64,000 nt of DNA from Asaccharospora irregularis DSM 2635 (GTDB taxonomy: Bacteria > Bacillota > Clostridia > Peptostreptococcales > Peptostreptococcaceae). Below the pieces are notes generated by a model. The model worked only from the letters and a program-made list of their open reading frames with translations. It was not told where the DNA came from and ran no database searches. Position numbers and translations under genes: made by a program. Below, piece after piece: positions 46,192-53,930 of this stretch; positions within the stretch are counted from its first letter, which is position 1; each line of letters begins with the position of its first letter. The stretch is taken from contig NZ_FQWX01000001.1 in the NCBI RefSeq assembly GCF_900129815.1, positions 124,001-188,000 on the forward strand, written 5' to 3'.

Positions 46192-47078
46192 TAGTTCTCA
46201 CCTCCATAAAAATGTAGAAAAATTTCCTCTAAGGACTGTGTTCTAACATCTAAATCTTTTATATAGTACTGAGTAAGTTCATTTAAAAATTCATTGACCT
46301 CTCCTCTAACAGCAACTATAACCTTTTGCGAATTTTGTTCAATGACATCATTTCTAGACTTAGTAAAATCTATAGCTTTTTTTTCATCCGAGAATGTAAT
46401 AATATACGATTTTTGCTTTTTCTGTTGCAAACTTTTCATATCTTCAACATCAACTATTTTACCATTTTTAATAATCGCCGTTCTGTCACAAGTACGTTCT
46501 ATTTCCTCAAATATATGAGAAGACATAAATATAGTTTTTCCTCTCTTCTTTTCTTCTAGTATAAGATCAATAAATCTGTTTTGCATAAGGGGATCTAATC
46601 CACTAGTTGGCTCGTCAAGAATAATAACATCGGGGTCATCCATAAATGCACATATAATTCCTATTTTTTGTTTCATACCCTTAGACATTTTTTTAATTTT
46701 ACCCTTTGGATCCAATTCAAAACGATTCATAAGCTCAAGCATTCTTGACTTATCTTTTTGTCCTTTCATTGAGGCTATAAATTCAAGCATTTGTTCTCCA
46801 TTTAAGTCATCTAAAAATGTAATCTCTCCTGCCAAATACCCAAGATTTTTTTGTATATTTTCTGCATCCCTATAGCAATCCATCCCCATAACTTTACACT
46901 CTCCGCTAGATGGCCTTATAAAGCCCATTAGATTACGAATAGTTGTAGTTTTTCCCGCTCCATTTGGTCCTAAAAATCCAAACACTTCACCCTGCTTTAC
47001 TTCTAGATTTATATCAAAAATTCCTTTACCACTCCCATAGTCTTTGGTAAGATTTTTTATTTGAATTATATCCTTCAT
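46191..47078 (-). CDS. ABC transporter ATP-binding protein
   Basis: A 295-residue ATPase with Walker A GPNGAGKTT, signature KMSKGMKQKIGI (a variant of LSGGQ), Walker B VIILDEPTSGLDP and switch His in FMSSHIF. A C-terminal domain of about 80 residues is typical of exporters such as BcrA. I start at the ATG at 47078 behind AAGGAGGAA. The four-base ATGA overlap with the end of the TetR remnant shows that the regulator once preceded it in one operon. Confidence 0.9.
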   Translation of the reverse strand: MKDIIQIKNLTKDYGSGKGIFDINLEVKQGEVFGFLGPNGAGKTTTIRNLMGFIRPSSGECKVMGMDCYRDAENIQKNLGYLAGEITFLDDLNGEQMLEFIASMKGQKDKSRMLELMNRFELDPKGKIKKMSKGMKQKIGIICAFMDDPDVIILDEPTSGLDPLMQNRFIDLILEEKKRGKTIFMSSHIFEEIERTCDRTAIIKNGKIVDVEDMKSLQQKKQKSYIITFSDEKKAIDFTKSRNDVIEQNSQKVIVAVRGEVNEFLNELTQYYIKDLDVRTQSLEEIFLHFYGGEN

Positions 47079-47271
47079 AGATATTCCTCCTTGTAATAAC
47101 TTTTTCTCCAAAACTCAATCAACCTTATAAACTTATCTTCTAGAATATCAATATTTAAGCTATCTCTTGCATAGGTGATTTTTTATATGAGTTTTTAGAA
47201 AACACCTCAAACCCAGCGTTAATTATCACATCCCTTTTTTCCCTTGGCATTTTGTAAAACTTGTTATTCAT
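47075..47271 (-). pseudogene. TetR family regulator reduced to its two ends by internal deletion
   Basis: On the minus strand an ATG at 47269-47271 behind AAAGGGGGT encodes MNNKFYKMPREKRDVIINAG, then FEVFSKNSYKKSPMQEIA, the first part of a TetR DNA-binding domain, and stops at 47155-47157 after 38 residues. The following bases in another frame read NIDILEDKFIRLIEFWRKS, then YYKEEYL and a TGA overlapping the ABC ATPase start, as the last helix of a TetR protein would. About 130-150 residues, including the recognition helix, are missing. The exporter has therefore probably lost its local repressor. Confidence 0.8.
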
Positions 47272-47284
47272 TTAATACCCCCTT

Positions 47285-47336
47285 TATAGACCATACCAGT
47301 CAATTTATATTAATATTAAACCTATTGACCGTTTTT
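47285..47336 (-). promoter_or_regulatory. Candidate TetR operator/promoter of the ABC exporter operon
   Basis: Upstream of the TetR remnant the minus strand has half-sites CGGTCAAT and ATTGACTGG facing each other across an AT-rich spacer, overlapping promoter-like TTGACT and TATGGT sequences. This is typical of an autoregulated TetR promoter; the pairing is my inference. Confidence 0.35.
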
Positions 47337-47345
47337 GAGAAGAGT

Positions 47346-47385
47346 AAAAAGGAGCGAAAATCATTATAATTTTCACTCCTTTTTT
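47346..47385 (-). terminator. Terminator after the HAD phosphatase gene
   Basis: Arms AAAAAGGAGTGAAAAT and ATTTTCGCTCCTTTTT (minus strand, one mismatch) followed by a T run, about 10 bases past the stop. Confidence 0.8.
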
Positions 47386-47395
47386 AAAATAAGCA

Positions 47396-48055
47396 TTATG
47401 CATAGCTTTCCTGTATTAATTCTCCTAAATTATTGATTATTTTAATATAAGGAAAATCCTTAAAATCATCGAATGTTGTAGTCCCTGTTGTCACACCAAC
47501 AAAATCAACATTTGCATTTAGTGCTGTCTTAGCATCCACCAAACTATCTCCAATATACAAGACTCTTGTTTTATCCTCATTAAGTTTTTCAATTGCATAT
47601 AAAAGTCCTTCTGGATCTGGTTTGGCAACTTTAACATCGCCACCACCAATAATAATATCAACCATAGAAGTTATATTGTACATTTCTAAGGTTTCCATTA
47701 TTCTATATCTATATTTCGTAGATATAATTCCTATCTTCTTCCCTTGTTCCTTTAATTTTTTTATCATAGGGATAGTTTCTGGATATAGCTTTGTATTTGC
47801 TGTCATTACTTCATTGGCTTTATCTACGTATTCTTTTCTATATCTCTCGATAACCCCACTATCTTCTATACCTGTCATTTCAATAAATGCCTGTTCTAAT
47901 GTCAGTCCTATTGTTTTTTTTATTACTTCATCAGATATATTTTTAAAACCATTGTTGTTTAATACAAATTGAAAACAAGTTACTATTCCCACTTCCGAAT
48001 CAGCTAACGTATAATCAAAGTCAAATAAATAAGTACTATATTCTATATTTTTCAA
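47396..48055 (-). CDS. HAD family hydrolase (phosphoglycolate phosphatase/PpaX-like)
   Basis: A 219-residue cytoplasmic phosphatase. Motif I is FDFDYTLAD (nucleophile Asp12, Asp14), motif II IGIISTKYR, motif III Lys in VKVAKPDPEGLLYAI and motif IV YIGDSLVDAKTA. An alpha-helical cap lies between motifs I and II (about residues 20-85). Substrate preference cannot be read from the sequence; PpaX (pyrophosphate) and Gph are the nearest characterised types. Confidence 0.88.
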   Translation of the reverse strand: MKNIEYSTYLFDFDYTLADSEVGIVTCFQFVLNNNGFKNISDEVIKKTIGLTLEQAFIEMTGIEDSGVIERYRKEYVDKANEVMTANTKLYPETIPMIKKLKEQGKKIGIISTKYRYRIMETLEMYNITSMVDIIIGGGDVKVAKPDPEGLLYAIEKLNEDKTRVLYIGDSLVDAKTALNANVDFVGVTTGTTTFDDFKDFPYIKIINNLGELIQESYA

Positions 48056-48233
48056 AACACTATTCCCCCTTTTCAGTGATAAATTATCAATCGTGATAAC
48101 TTTATTTCAGTATATTTCATAAATAGAAATATTATTTTATATTTTACCATACATATGTTTAATAAACACAACCCATCAATACAAAACTCTTTCTATATAC
48201 TATACAAATTTCCTAATTATTATAAAAAAAACA

Positions 48234-48285
48234 CCTTATAGTAAAGGTATAGTTATTTAAACTATTAAAACCCTCTACTATAAGG
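48234..48285 (-). terminator. Terminator of sigV-rsiV
   Basis: Arms CCTTATAGTA and TACTATAAGG around a 32-base loop, followed on the minus strand by a run of eight T. Confidence 0.8.
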
Positions 48286-48308
48286 CATATTCTTATACTT
48301 ATAAACTA

Positions 48309-49202
48309 TTACTTAAGTATATCTTTTATTGCTTTATCATTTATTGTAAACTGTGGGCATCCCATAGATCCTGGCGCTACTTCATACTCATCAAACACAA
48401 TTACTAGTTTCCCATTTTTATCCATGTAGAAATTTTGATCTTTTTTAATAGATTCGAAATTGGCACTATTATCAACCGGATCATTTATAAAGTAAGACAC
48501 ACTAGAATTATCATTCATTTGCTCATTCATCTGATTTTTTATGTCTTTAGTTATTATATCTATATAATTAGTATCCTTCTTAAATATATCCTTAAGTTCT
48601 ACAATATCACCAGTTCTCTTATCTATATTATAGTATTTAGAATACTGATTTCCACTAGCTTCTGTTTCAGATACATTGATACAAAGTGTAAACCAATTTT
48701 CATTATCCGTAACAACATCATAAGATACATCAAGTCCTTGCTTTCCACCTTTTGTTTCTATGTCTTTATCAAATTTATTAATAAGCATTGATGTATACTC
48801 TTTAGCTTTTTCATTAGTGATTTTTATGCCTTCTGTCATAGATTTGTCGTCTTCTACTTTAATCTGTGGTGTGACTACACTTGCATGGTGATTTTCATCA
48901 TTAAAATCAAATCTTCCAAATGTAATTACATTCACTGTCTTTCCTATAACAGGTATTCTTTCCATAGCTCTTGCAACATTCTCACTACTATTAGATAAAA
49001 ATACAAAGAATGCAAACGTAGCTGCTATACCCAAACCAGTATTCTTTATATTTCTTAAAAATTTATATTTTCTCTTATCTCTCTTTGCGTTCTCAATCGA
49101 TTTTTTCATTCTCTTAATCCCCTCTTCTGGAACTATATGATTTCTATACTCTTCTCTTAATTTATCTAAGCCTAATTCATCTATTTTCTTATTTTCTTTC
49201 AT
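48309..49202 (-). CDS. rsiV: RsiV-like anti-sigma factor (DUF3298)
   Basis: A 297-residue single-pass membrane protein. A cytoplasmic N-terminus (about 1-65), which should bind the sigma factor, is followed by a membrane helix GLGIAATFAFFVFLSNSS. The extracytoplasmic region pairs DUF4163 and DUF3298 (YNIDKRTGDIVELKDIFKKDTNY; LVIVFDEYEVAPGSMGCPQF). In B. subtilis and C. difficile RsiV binds lysozyme and is then cut to release SigV. I start at the ATG at 49202 behind GGAGGAG; the ATG 15 bases upstream is formed from that site. It directly follows sigV. Confidence 0.87.
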   Translation of the reverse strand: MKENKKIDELGLDKLREEYRNHIVPEEGIKRMKKSIENAKRDKRKYKFLRNIKNTGLGIAATFAFFVFLSNSSENVARAMERIPVIGKTVNVITFGRFDFNDENHHASVVTPQIKVEDDKSMTEGIKITNEKAKEYTSMLINKFDKDIETKGGKQGLDVSYDVVTDNENWFTLCINVSETEASGNQYSKYYNIDKRTGDIVELKDIFKKDTNYIDIITKDIKNQMNEQMNDNSSVSYFINDPVDNSANFESIKKDQNFYMDKNGKLVIVFDEYEVAPGSMGCPQFTINDKAIKDILK

Positions 49203-49217
49203 ATTTAGCTCCTCCAT

Positions 49218-49688
49218 TTATTTTAAAAGTTTTAACTGCAACTTTTTTAATGTTCTATAAAGCTTTGTCTTAACTGTATTCATATTTTCATCTACTATTT
49301 CTGCAATCTGACTAATTTCCAAATCCTCAAAGTACCTAAGTGTTATAATTGCTCTTTCTGTTGGAGGTAACATGTCTATAGATTTTCTCAAGTCGACGTC
49401 TTGATAAGTATCTTTTGAGATAAGGTCTTCTTCCTGAATCTCTCTAGACTCTCTTTTATTTTTCCTCAAGAACCCTAGGGCTTCATTGATCATTATTCTA
49501 TAGATCCATGTGTCGATGTATTCTACACTTTTTAAGGATTCACTTTTCAAAATTGCTTTATAAGCACCTTCTTGCACAATATCCATCGCATCTGATTCAT
49601 TATGAACATAACTATATGCAAGTCGGTAATACTTGTTATAATTTTTTATGAGATTTTCATTTATAAGATTTTCCATAACGTTATTCAT
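49218..49688 (-). CDS. sigV: ECF RNA polymerase sigma factor, SigV-like
   Basis: A 156-residue two-domain sigma factor. Region 2 is YYRLAYSYVHNESDAMDIVQEG, then YIDTWIYRIMINEALGFLRKNKR. Region 4 is LPPTERAIITLRYFEDLEISQIAEI, then VDENMNTVKTKLYRTLKKL, a helix-turn-helix for the -35. Coupling to an RsiV-like anti-sigma gene supports SigV, the lysozyme-stress sigma factor. A TGAAAC/CATCTAAT promoter in front fits autoregulation. RBS AAAGGAGGG. Confidence 0.9.
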   Translation of the reverse strand: MNNVMENLINENLIKNYNKYYRLAYSYVHNESDAMDIVQEGAYKAILKSESLKSVEYIDTWIYRIMINEALGFLRKNKRESREIQEEDLISKDTYQDVDLRKSIDMLPPTERAIITLRYFEDLEISQIAEIVDENMNTVKTKLYRTLKKLQLKLLK

Positions 49689-49714
49689 CTTTACCCTCCT
49701 TTGTAGCTACAACT

Positions 49715-49745
49715 ATTAGATGCTGCTCCTCTATATAAAGTTTCA
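49715..49745 (-). promoter_or_regulatory. Candidate autoregulatory ECF (SigV) promoter
   Basis: On the minus strand TGAAAC (49740-49745) and CATCTAAT (49715-49722) are 17 bases apart, close to the ECF consensus TGAAAC-N16/17-CGTC. The -10 differs by one base (CATC for CGTC). It lies 27 bases before sigV. Confidence 0.6.
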
Positions 49746-49911
49746 ATTTTTATAATATAATCTATAATAATTTTTTATTAAGACACAATTATCATCTTTT
49801 TTAGGATATATATAATTTTTATATTTTCAATACTTTTTTTAGTAATTTTATAATATTTTTTCTATACTAAACTATATTTCTATATATAAATTCTATATGC
49901 TCTCTATATAA

Positions 49912-49941
49912 TTGACATTTATTTCTATAAAATGCTATATT
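49912..49941 (+). promoter_or_regulatory. Sigma-A promoter of the AhpD-like gene
   Basis: TTGACA (49912-49917) and TATATT (49936-49941) with an 18-base spacer, about 60 bases before the start codon. An AGGAGGAA ribosome site follows. Confidence 0.6.
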
Positions 49942-49999
49942 TTATGTGTTGTTGTAAGTTAAAAATCTTTTTATACTAATTATTAGGAGGAATTTATTT

Positions 50000-50350
50000 A
50001 TGAAAGATGTAAGAGCTATGTCTAAAGCCATGGGACAAGGTATGGGTAATTTAGGAAAAGAAAATCCTGAAGCAATGGGTGCTTTAAATGGATTTATAGG
50101 AGCAGCACTTTCTGAAGGAAAAGTATCTTTAAAAACAAAAGAATTAATAGCTGTTGGAATAGCTGCATACAGTCGTTGTGAATATTGCATAGTTAGCCAT
50201 GTTGCTAATGCATTCAAAGCTGGATGTACTAGAGAAGAAATAATAGAAGCCGCTACAGTAGCTATTGCTTTTGGTGGAGGTCCTACTGCTGCATACACTG
50301 CAACAACTTTAATGGATGCTGTCAATGAATTTGAAAAGGATTTCAAATAA
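50000..50350 (+). CDS. Carboxymuconolactone decarboxylase/AhpD-like protein
   Basis: A 116-residue all-helical CMD-family protein with the AhpD redox motif C60-E-Y-C63-x3-H67, which in the family relays electrons for peroxide reduction. Helices around LKTKELIAVGIAAYS and CTREEIIEAATVAIAFGGGPTA are typical. Length suits a small homo-oligomer. It has its own promoter and terminator. A role in peroxide handling is likely but not proven. Confidence 0.87.
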   Translation: MKDVRAMSKAMGQGMGNLGKENPEAMGALNGFIGAALSEGKVSLKTKELIAVGIAAYSRCEYCIVSHVANAFKAGCTREEIIEAATVAIAFGGGPTAAYTATTLMDAVNEFEKDFK

Positions 50351-50386
50351 ATATAACTACATAAAAATATAAATGCTTGAATAATT

Positions 50387-50429
50387 AAAAACCCTGTAAG
50401 TATTATCAATATCTACTTCACAGGGTTTA
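50387..50429. terminator. Terminator between the AhpD-like gene and the convergent transporter gene
   Basis: AAACCCTGT and AAGTA arms pair with TACTT and ACAGGGTTT, leaving an 11-base loop. A/T tracts lie on both sides. Confidence 0.75.
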
Positions 50430-50466
50430 TATATTATATAATTTAAACTTTTACTCTAATACAATT

Positions 50467-51984
50467 CTATATTTTTAAGTTTACTTGAATTAATAGCATT
50501 ATAGCACTAAATATAGCTATATATCCCATAAGTGGCATTATAAACTTCAACCATTTATCATAGGTTATATCAACCATAGAAAGTGTTGCCAAAATCAAAC
50601 CTGTAGGTGTTATAAATGCTATCAAGCCTATACCATAAAGATAAGCAGATATTATAACATCCCTTGGCAAACCAACAGCATCTGCAAGTGGTGCCATTAT
50701 AGGTATGGATAGAACTGCCAATCCAGAAGATGACGGTATAAAGAATCCTAACACTATAAAAACCAAAAGCATTAAAACTATAAATATATTTGGATTCATT
50801 CCAGCAATTGATCTAGAGAAAAACTCTAATATAGTGTCTGAAATCAAACCATTCTCTAGTACTAAGTTTATACTTCTAGCAACTCCTATAACAAGTGCAA
50901 CACTTATTAATTCACTTGCACCTGTTAAAAACTGGTTTACAAATTCCTTTTCACCTAATCCTGATAAGAAACCAATTAATATAGCTGATACTAGGAATAA
51001 TCCTGTCATTTCAGGGAACCACCAACCTAAATTAGGGTTAGATACTCCATATATCATGACAATAAAAGTCACTAAAAATAAAAGTAATATTATCTTAAAT
51101 CTTAGGGTTAAAGGTGGAGCTTCACCTTGACTTGCAAATTTCTTTTCTATCTGCTCCTTGTCCTCATAGACTATAGATTTTGTAGGGTCTTCTTTTACTT
51201 TCTTAGCATATTTTAATATATACACTACTGTAATCAATGTCCCTATAATAAGTGCAGCTACTCTAAAATAAAGTCCATTTGTAAAACTTATACCTGCTGC
51301 GTTAGAACCTATAACGGCTGAAAAAGGGTTTACCGTTGAAAACATAGTACCAATCGATGATCCCATGTAAATTGCAGCTATACATACGAGAACATCATAG
51401 TTTGCAGCTAAGAATACTGGCACTAATATAGGATAAAGTGCTATGGTTTCCTCCGCTAATCCAAAGGTAGTCCCACCAAGAGCTATTAGGAAAGTTATAA
51501 ACACTATTAGTAGATACTCCCTTCCCTTTGTTATTCTTGAAAGAGATGCTATTCCTGCATTAAATGCGCCAATGTTATTTAAGACTCCAATAATTCCTCC
51601 TATTATGAATACGAATAATATAATGTCTATAGTGTCATAAACTCCATTTACTGGTGATAAAATTATGTCGACTATCCCCTGAGGTTGCTGTTCAACTTTT
51701 TCATAAGTTCCTGGAATTGCGATAGGTTTATTAATATCGCCATCAGTAAACTTAGATATTTCATTAACAATTTTAAGTTTGTCTAAAGTCTCCTGAGTCG
51801 CCGGCATCTCCTTTACTTCCCCAGAAGGAGATGTAACCTCAAACATTGAAGAAGATGCGTTATAAGAAAGTTTAGAGTAAGATCCAGCCGGTATTATGTA
51901 GGTTAATGCCGAAGCTAGAATAAGAACAATAAACAATACTGTAAACGCTGTTGGAAACGAAAACTTCCTTTTCTTTTTTTCCAT
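50467..51984 (-). CDS. YfcC family (C4-dicarboxylate-carrier-like) transporter
   Basis: A 505-residue integral membrane protein with about 12 helices. A periplasmic loop near residues 50-95 precedes DIILFVFIIGGIIGVLNN. Family landmarks are GGTTFGLAEETIALYPIL, MGSSIGTMFSTVNPFSA and FFIPSSSGLAVLSIPIMAPLAD, with ITPTGLILATLSM near the end. YfcC/DcuC/AbgT relatives carry dicarboxylates, arginine or peptides; the substrate here is open. I start at the ATG at 51984 behind AGGGGGT. Confidence 0.85.
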   Translation of the reverse strand: MEKKKRKFSFPTAFTVLFIVLILASALTYIIPAGSYSKLSYNASSSMFEVTSPSGEVKEMPATQETLDKLKIVNEISKFTDGDINKPIAIPGTYEKVEQQPQGIVDIILSPVNGVYDTIDIILFVFIIGGIIGVLNNIGAFNAGIASLSRITKGREYLLIVFITFLIALGGTTFGLAEETIALYPILVPVFLAANYDVLVCIAAIYMGSSIGTMFSTVNPFSAVIGSNAAGISFTNGLYFRVAALIIGTLITVVYILKYAKKVKEDPTKSIVYEDKEQIEKKFASQGEAPPLTLRFKIILLLFLVTFIVMIYGVSNPNLGWWFPEMTGLFLVSAILIGFLSGLGEKEFVNQFLTGASELISVALVIGVARSINLVLENGLISDTILEFFSRSIAGMNPNIFIVLMLLVFIVLGFFIPSSSGLAVLSIPIMAPLADAVGLPRDVIISAYLYGIGLIAFITPTGLILATLSMVDITYDKWLKFIMPLMGYIAIFSAIMLLIQVNLKI

Positions 51985-52234
51985 GTTAATACCCCCTAAT
52001 ATAATTTTCATAAAACATAAATTCAGCACCCTTTTCTAACTATATAATACTATAGTTTTTTGCAAAAAAGAAGCTATTTTACAGTATTCTTGATATTATT
52101 TTAATAATTCTAAATGTTTTTATAGCCCCGAAAACTCCTTTTCTGACTTTTATGTCTTATACCCTCCAACTAAAAATAGTAGCAGTGAAAATAGTAATGA
52201 GAGAGATTATTACTTTTTGATTTATTAAATAGGT

Positions 52235-52741
52235 TTACTTTATTATCTTCCAAGCCTCGATTAATTTCTCTAATGTATAGGCTGCATTTGCAGGACTCGT
52301 TGAGGGAAGTTCTATTATAGGTCTACCTATTTTTTGTTCACTAAACTTACTATATAGCTTACCTGCAGCCTTGCCATTTGCAAATATATGCTCGATATCA
52401 CAATTATCTAAAACCCTCCCCAAATCGGTTACCTCTACATTTTTTATACTGCTATCACTTGATCCTATTATGTCACAACTATCAATGACATCCCAAACTG
52501 CAATATTAGATTCAATAAGCATTTTTTTCTTTTCTTCTACAGTTTTAGGCTCATCATATCCGTATATAGATGATATTACCTTCCAAAATCTATTTCTTGG
52601 ATGTCCATAATAAAATCCTTCTTCTCTAGATTTTACAGATGGAAGACTTCCTAGTATTAATATTCTGGAATTACTATCAAATACAGGATCAAATGTGTGT
52701 TTTATTCTTTTGTACTCTCCCTTAGATTTTATATTTTTCAT
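52235..52741 (-). CDS. DNA-deoxyinosine glycosylase (uracil-DNA glycosylase superfamily)
   Basis: A 168-residue protein of the hypoxanthine-DNA glycosylase branch. Motif A is ILGSLPSVKSREEGFYYGHPRNRFWKV, the segment AVWDVIDSCDI follows, and motif B is LPSTSPANAAYTLEKL. These fit removal of deaminated adenine (deoxyinosine) in base-excision repair. Length is standard. It stands alone; a weak hairpin near 52193-52218 may end transcription. Confidence 0.85.
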   Translation of the reverse strand: MKNIKSKGEYKRIKHTFDPVFDSNSRILILGSLPSVKSREEGFYYGHPRNRFWKVISSIYGYDEPKTVEEKKKMLIESNIAVWDVIDSCDIIGSSDSSIKNVEVTDLGRVLDNCDIEHIFANGKAAGKLYSKFSEQKIGRPIIELPSTSPANAAYTLEKLIEAWKIIK

Positions 52742-52835
52742 ATTTAAGCTCCTTTTGATAAAATTTTAAACATTAAAATTTCCCCTTAGCTATAAACTAT
52801 TATAACCAAAGGGATCATTTTTTTATCCTATATTA

Positions 52836-53579
52836 TTAACTTCTAGCAGCTCCATCTACCGATAGTACAACTCCTGTAACATAACTTGCCATATCACTTG
52901 CTAAGTATAGGAAGGCATTAGCAATGTCCTCAGGTTCCCCAACTCTTCCCAAAGGAATTGTTGATATTAATGGTTTTATAATCTCATCAGGTAGGTTTTT
53001 CACCATATCTGTATTTGTAACACCTGGGGCAACTGCATTTACACGTATATTATCTTTTCCAAGCTCTCTTGCAAGAGATTTTGTAAGTCCATTAACTGCA
53101 AATTTAGATGTTGGGTATCCACATCCAGATGGTTGCCCGTAAATACTTACCATAGAACTTGTATTTAGGATAACTCCACCTTGTTGCTTTTTCATAATTA
53201 ATGCAACTACTTGAGAACAATTAAATACTGCATTTACATTTAAGTCCATGATTTTAGAAAAGTCTTCAGCTTTATAATCATATATTGAATCCCTTGCTGA
53301 TATTCCAGCATTATTTACAAGTATATCAATTTTGCCATATGTTTTCTTAACATTTTCAAAAGCCTCTTTTACCTCTTCTATAGAGCTTAGATTCGGCCAT
53401 ATGCCCTCAACATTATATTCTGGATTCTCACCTCTAAGTGTCTCTACAGCCTTATCAACAGTTTCTTTTCTTGAACCACATAAAACTACTGTTGCTCCAT
53501 TATCTAGGTATTTTCTTACAATTGCAATTCCTATACCTCTTGTTCCTCCTGTAACTATAGCTACTTTACCTTTTAACAT
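52836..53579 (-). CDS. Short-chain dehydrogenase/reductase, BaiA-like (possible hydroxysteroid dehydrogenase)
   Basis: A 247-residue classical SDR. The NAD(P) motif TGGTRGIG is at residues 10-17, followed by NNAG, the catalytic Ser in NTSSMVSIYG and the Y-x3-K in GYPTSKFAV. It ends VTGVVLSVDGAARS. The IVTGGTRGIG start, PGVTNTDM and ASYVTGVVLSVDGA resemble BaiA 3-alpha-hydroxysteroid dehydrogenases as well as FabG. No other bai genes or fab genes are adjacent, so substrate is unsettled. A bile-acid-family amidohydrolase lies 9 kb away. RBS GGGGGAAATTGTT. Confidence 0.8.
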   Translation of the reverse strand: MLKGKVAIVTGGTRGIGIAIVRKYLDNGATVVLCGSRKETVDKAVETLRGENPEYNVEGIWPNLSSIEEVKEAFENVKKTYGKIDILVNNAGISARDSIYDYKAEDFSKIMDLNVNAVFNCSQVVALIMKKQQGGVILNTSSMVSIYGQPSGCGYPTSKFAVNGLTKSLARELGKDNIRVNAVAPGVTNTDMVKNLPDEIIKPLISTIPLGRVGEPEDIANAFLYLASDMASYVTGVVLSVDGAARS

Positions 53580-53819
53580 AACAATTTCCCCCTTATAAGT
53601 TGTATTTTAAATTCTGAATCTATAAGATTAAATTTAATAAAACGTACTCATATATTAGGTGTAAAGGCTTATAACTATATTATACCACTAATAAATGCAA
53701 TCTTATAGAGAGCTTTCACCTAATTTCAGCCCTATTTTATATTACATATTTTTCTCTTATAGTTTACAAAACACTAAATATAATCCTCAAAAACAATCCC
53801 CATTTTTAAAAAATAAAAT

Positions 53820-53888
53820 CCACTTTCCTATAATACATAACCACTAAGTATTTTTCACCTAGCAAATTAAAGTATAAAGGAAAGTGGA
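53820..53888 (-). terminator. Terminator after the POT transporter gene
   Basis: On the minus strand CCACTTTCCTTTATA pairs with TATAGGAAAGTGG (imperfect at the inner end) across a long AT-rich loop, followed by ATTTTATTTTTT. Confidence 0.7.
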
Positions 53889-53900
53889 CTATTTATTGTT

Positions 53901-53918
53901 CTAGATTCTAGAATCTAG
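53901..53918. repeat. Perfect 18-base palindrome CTAGATTCTAGAATCTAG
   Basis: A symmetric sequence with no central spacer lies between the POT stop codon (53931) and its terminator. It has no T run of its own. It could be a protein-binding site or a transcript-end structure. Confidence 0.6.
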
Positions 53919-53930
53919 TTAACTTTAAAT

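Noticed and set aside
52193-52218. Terminator after the deoxyinosine glycosylase gene
   Set aside because: Stem is only six AT-rich pairs with a poor T run; noted in the gene entry but not listed as a feature.
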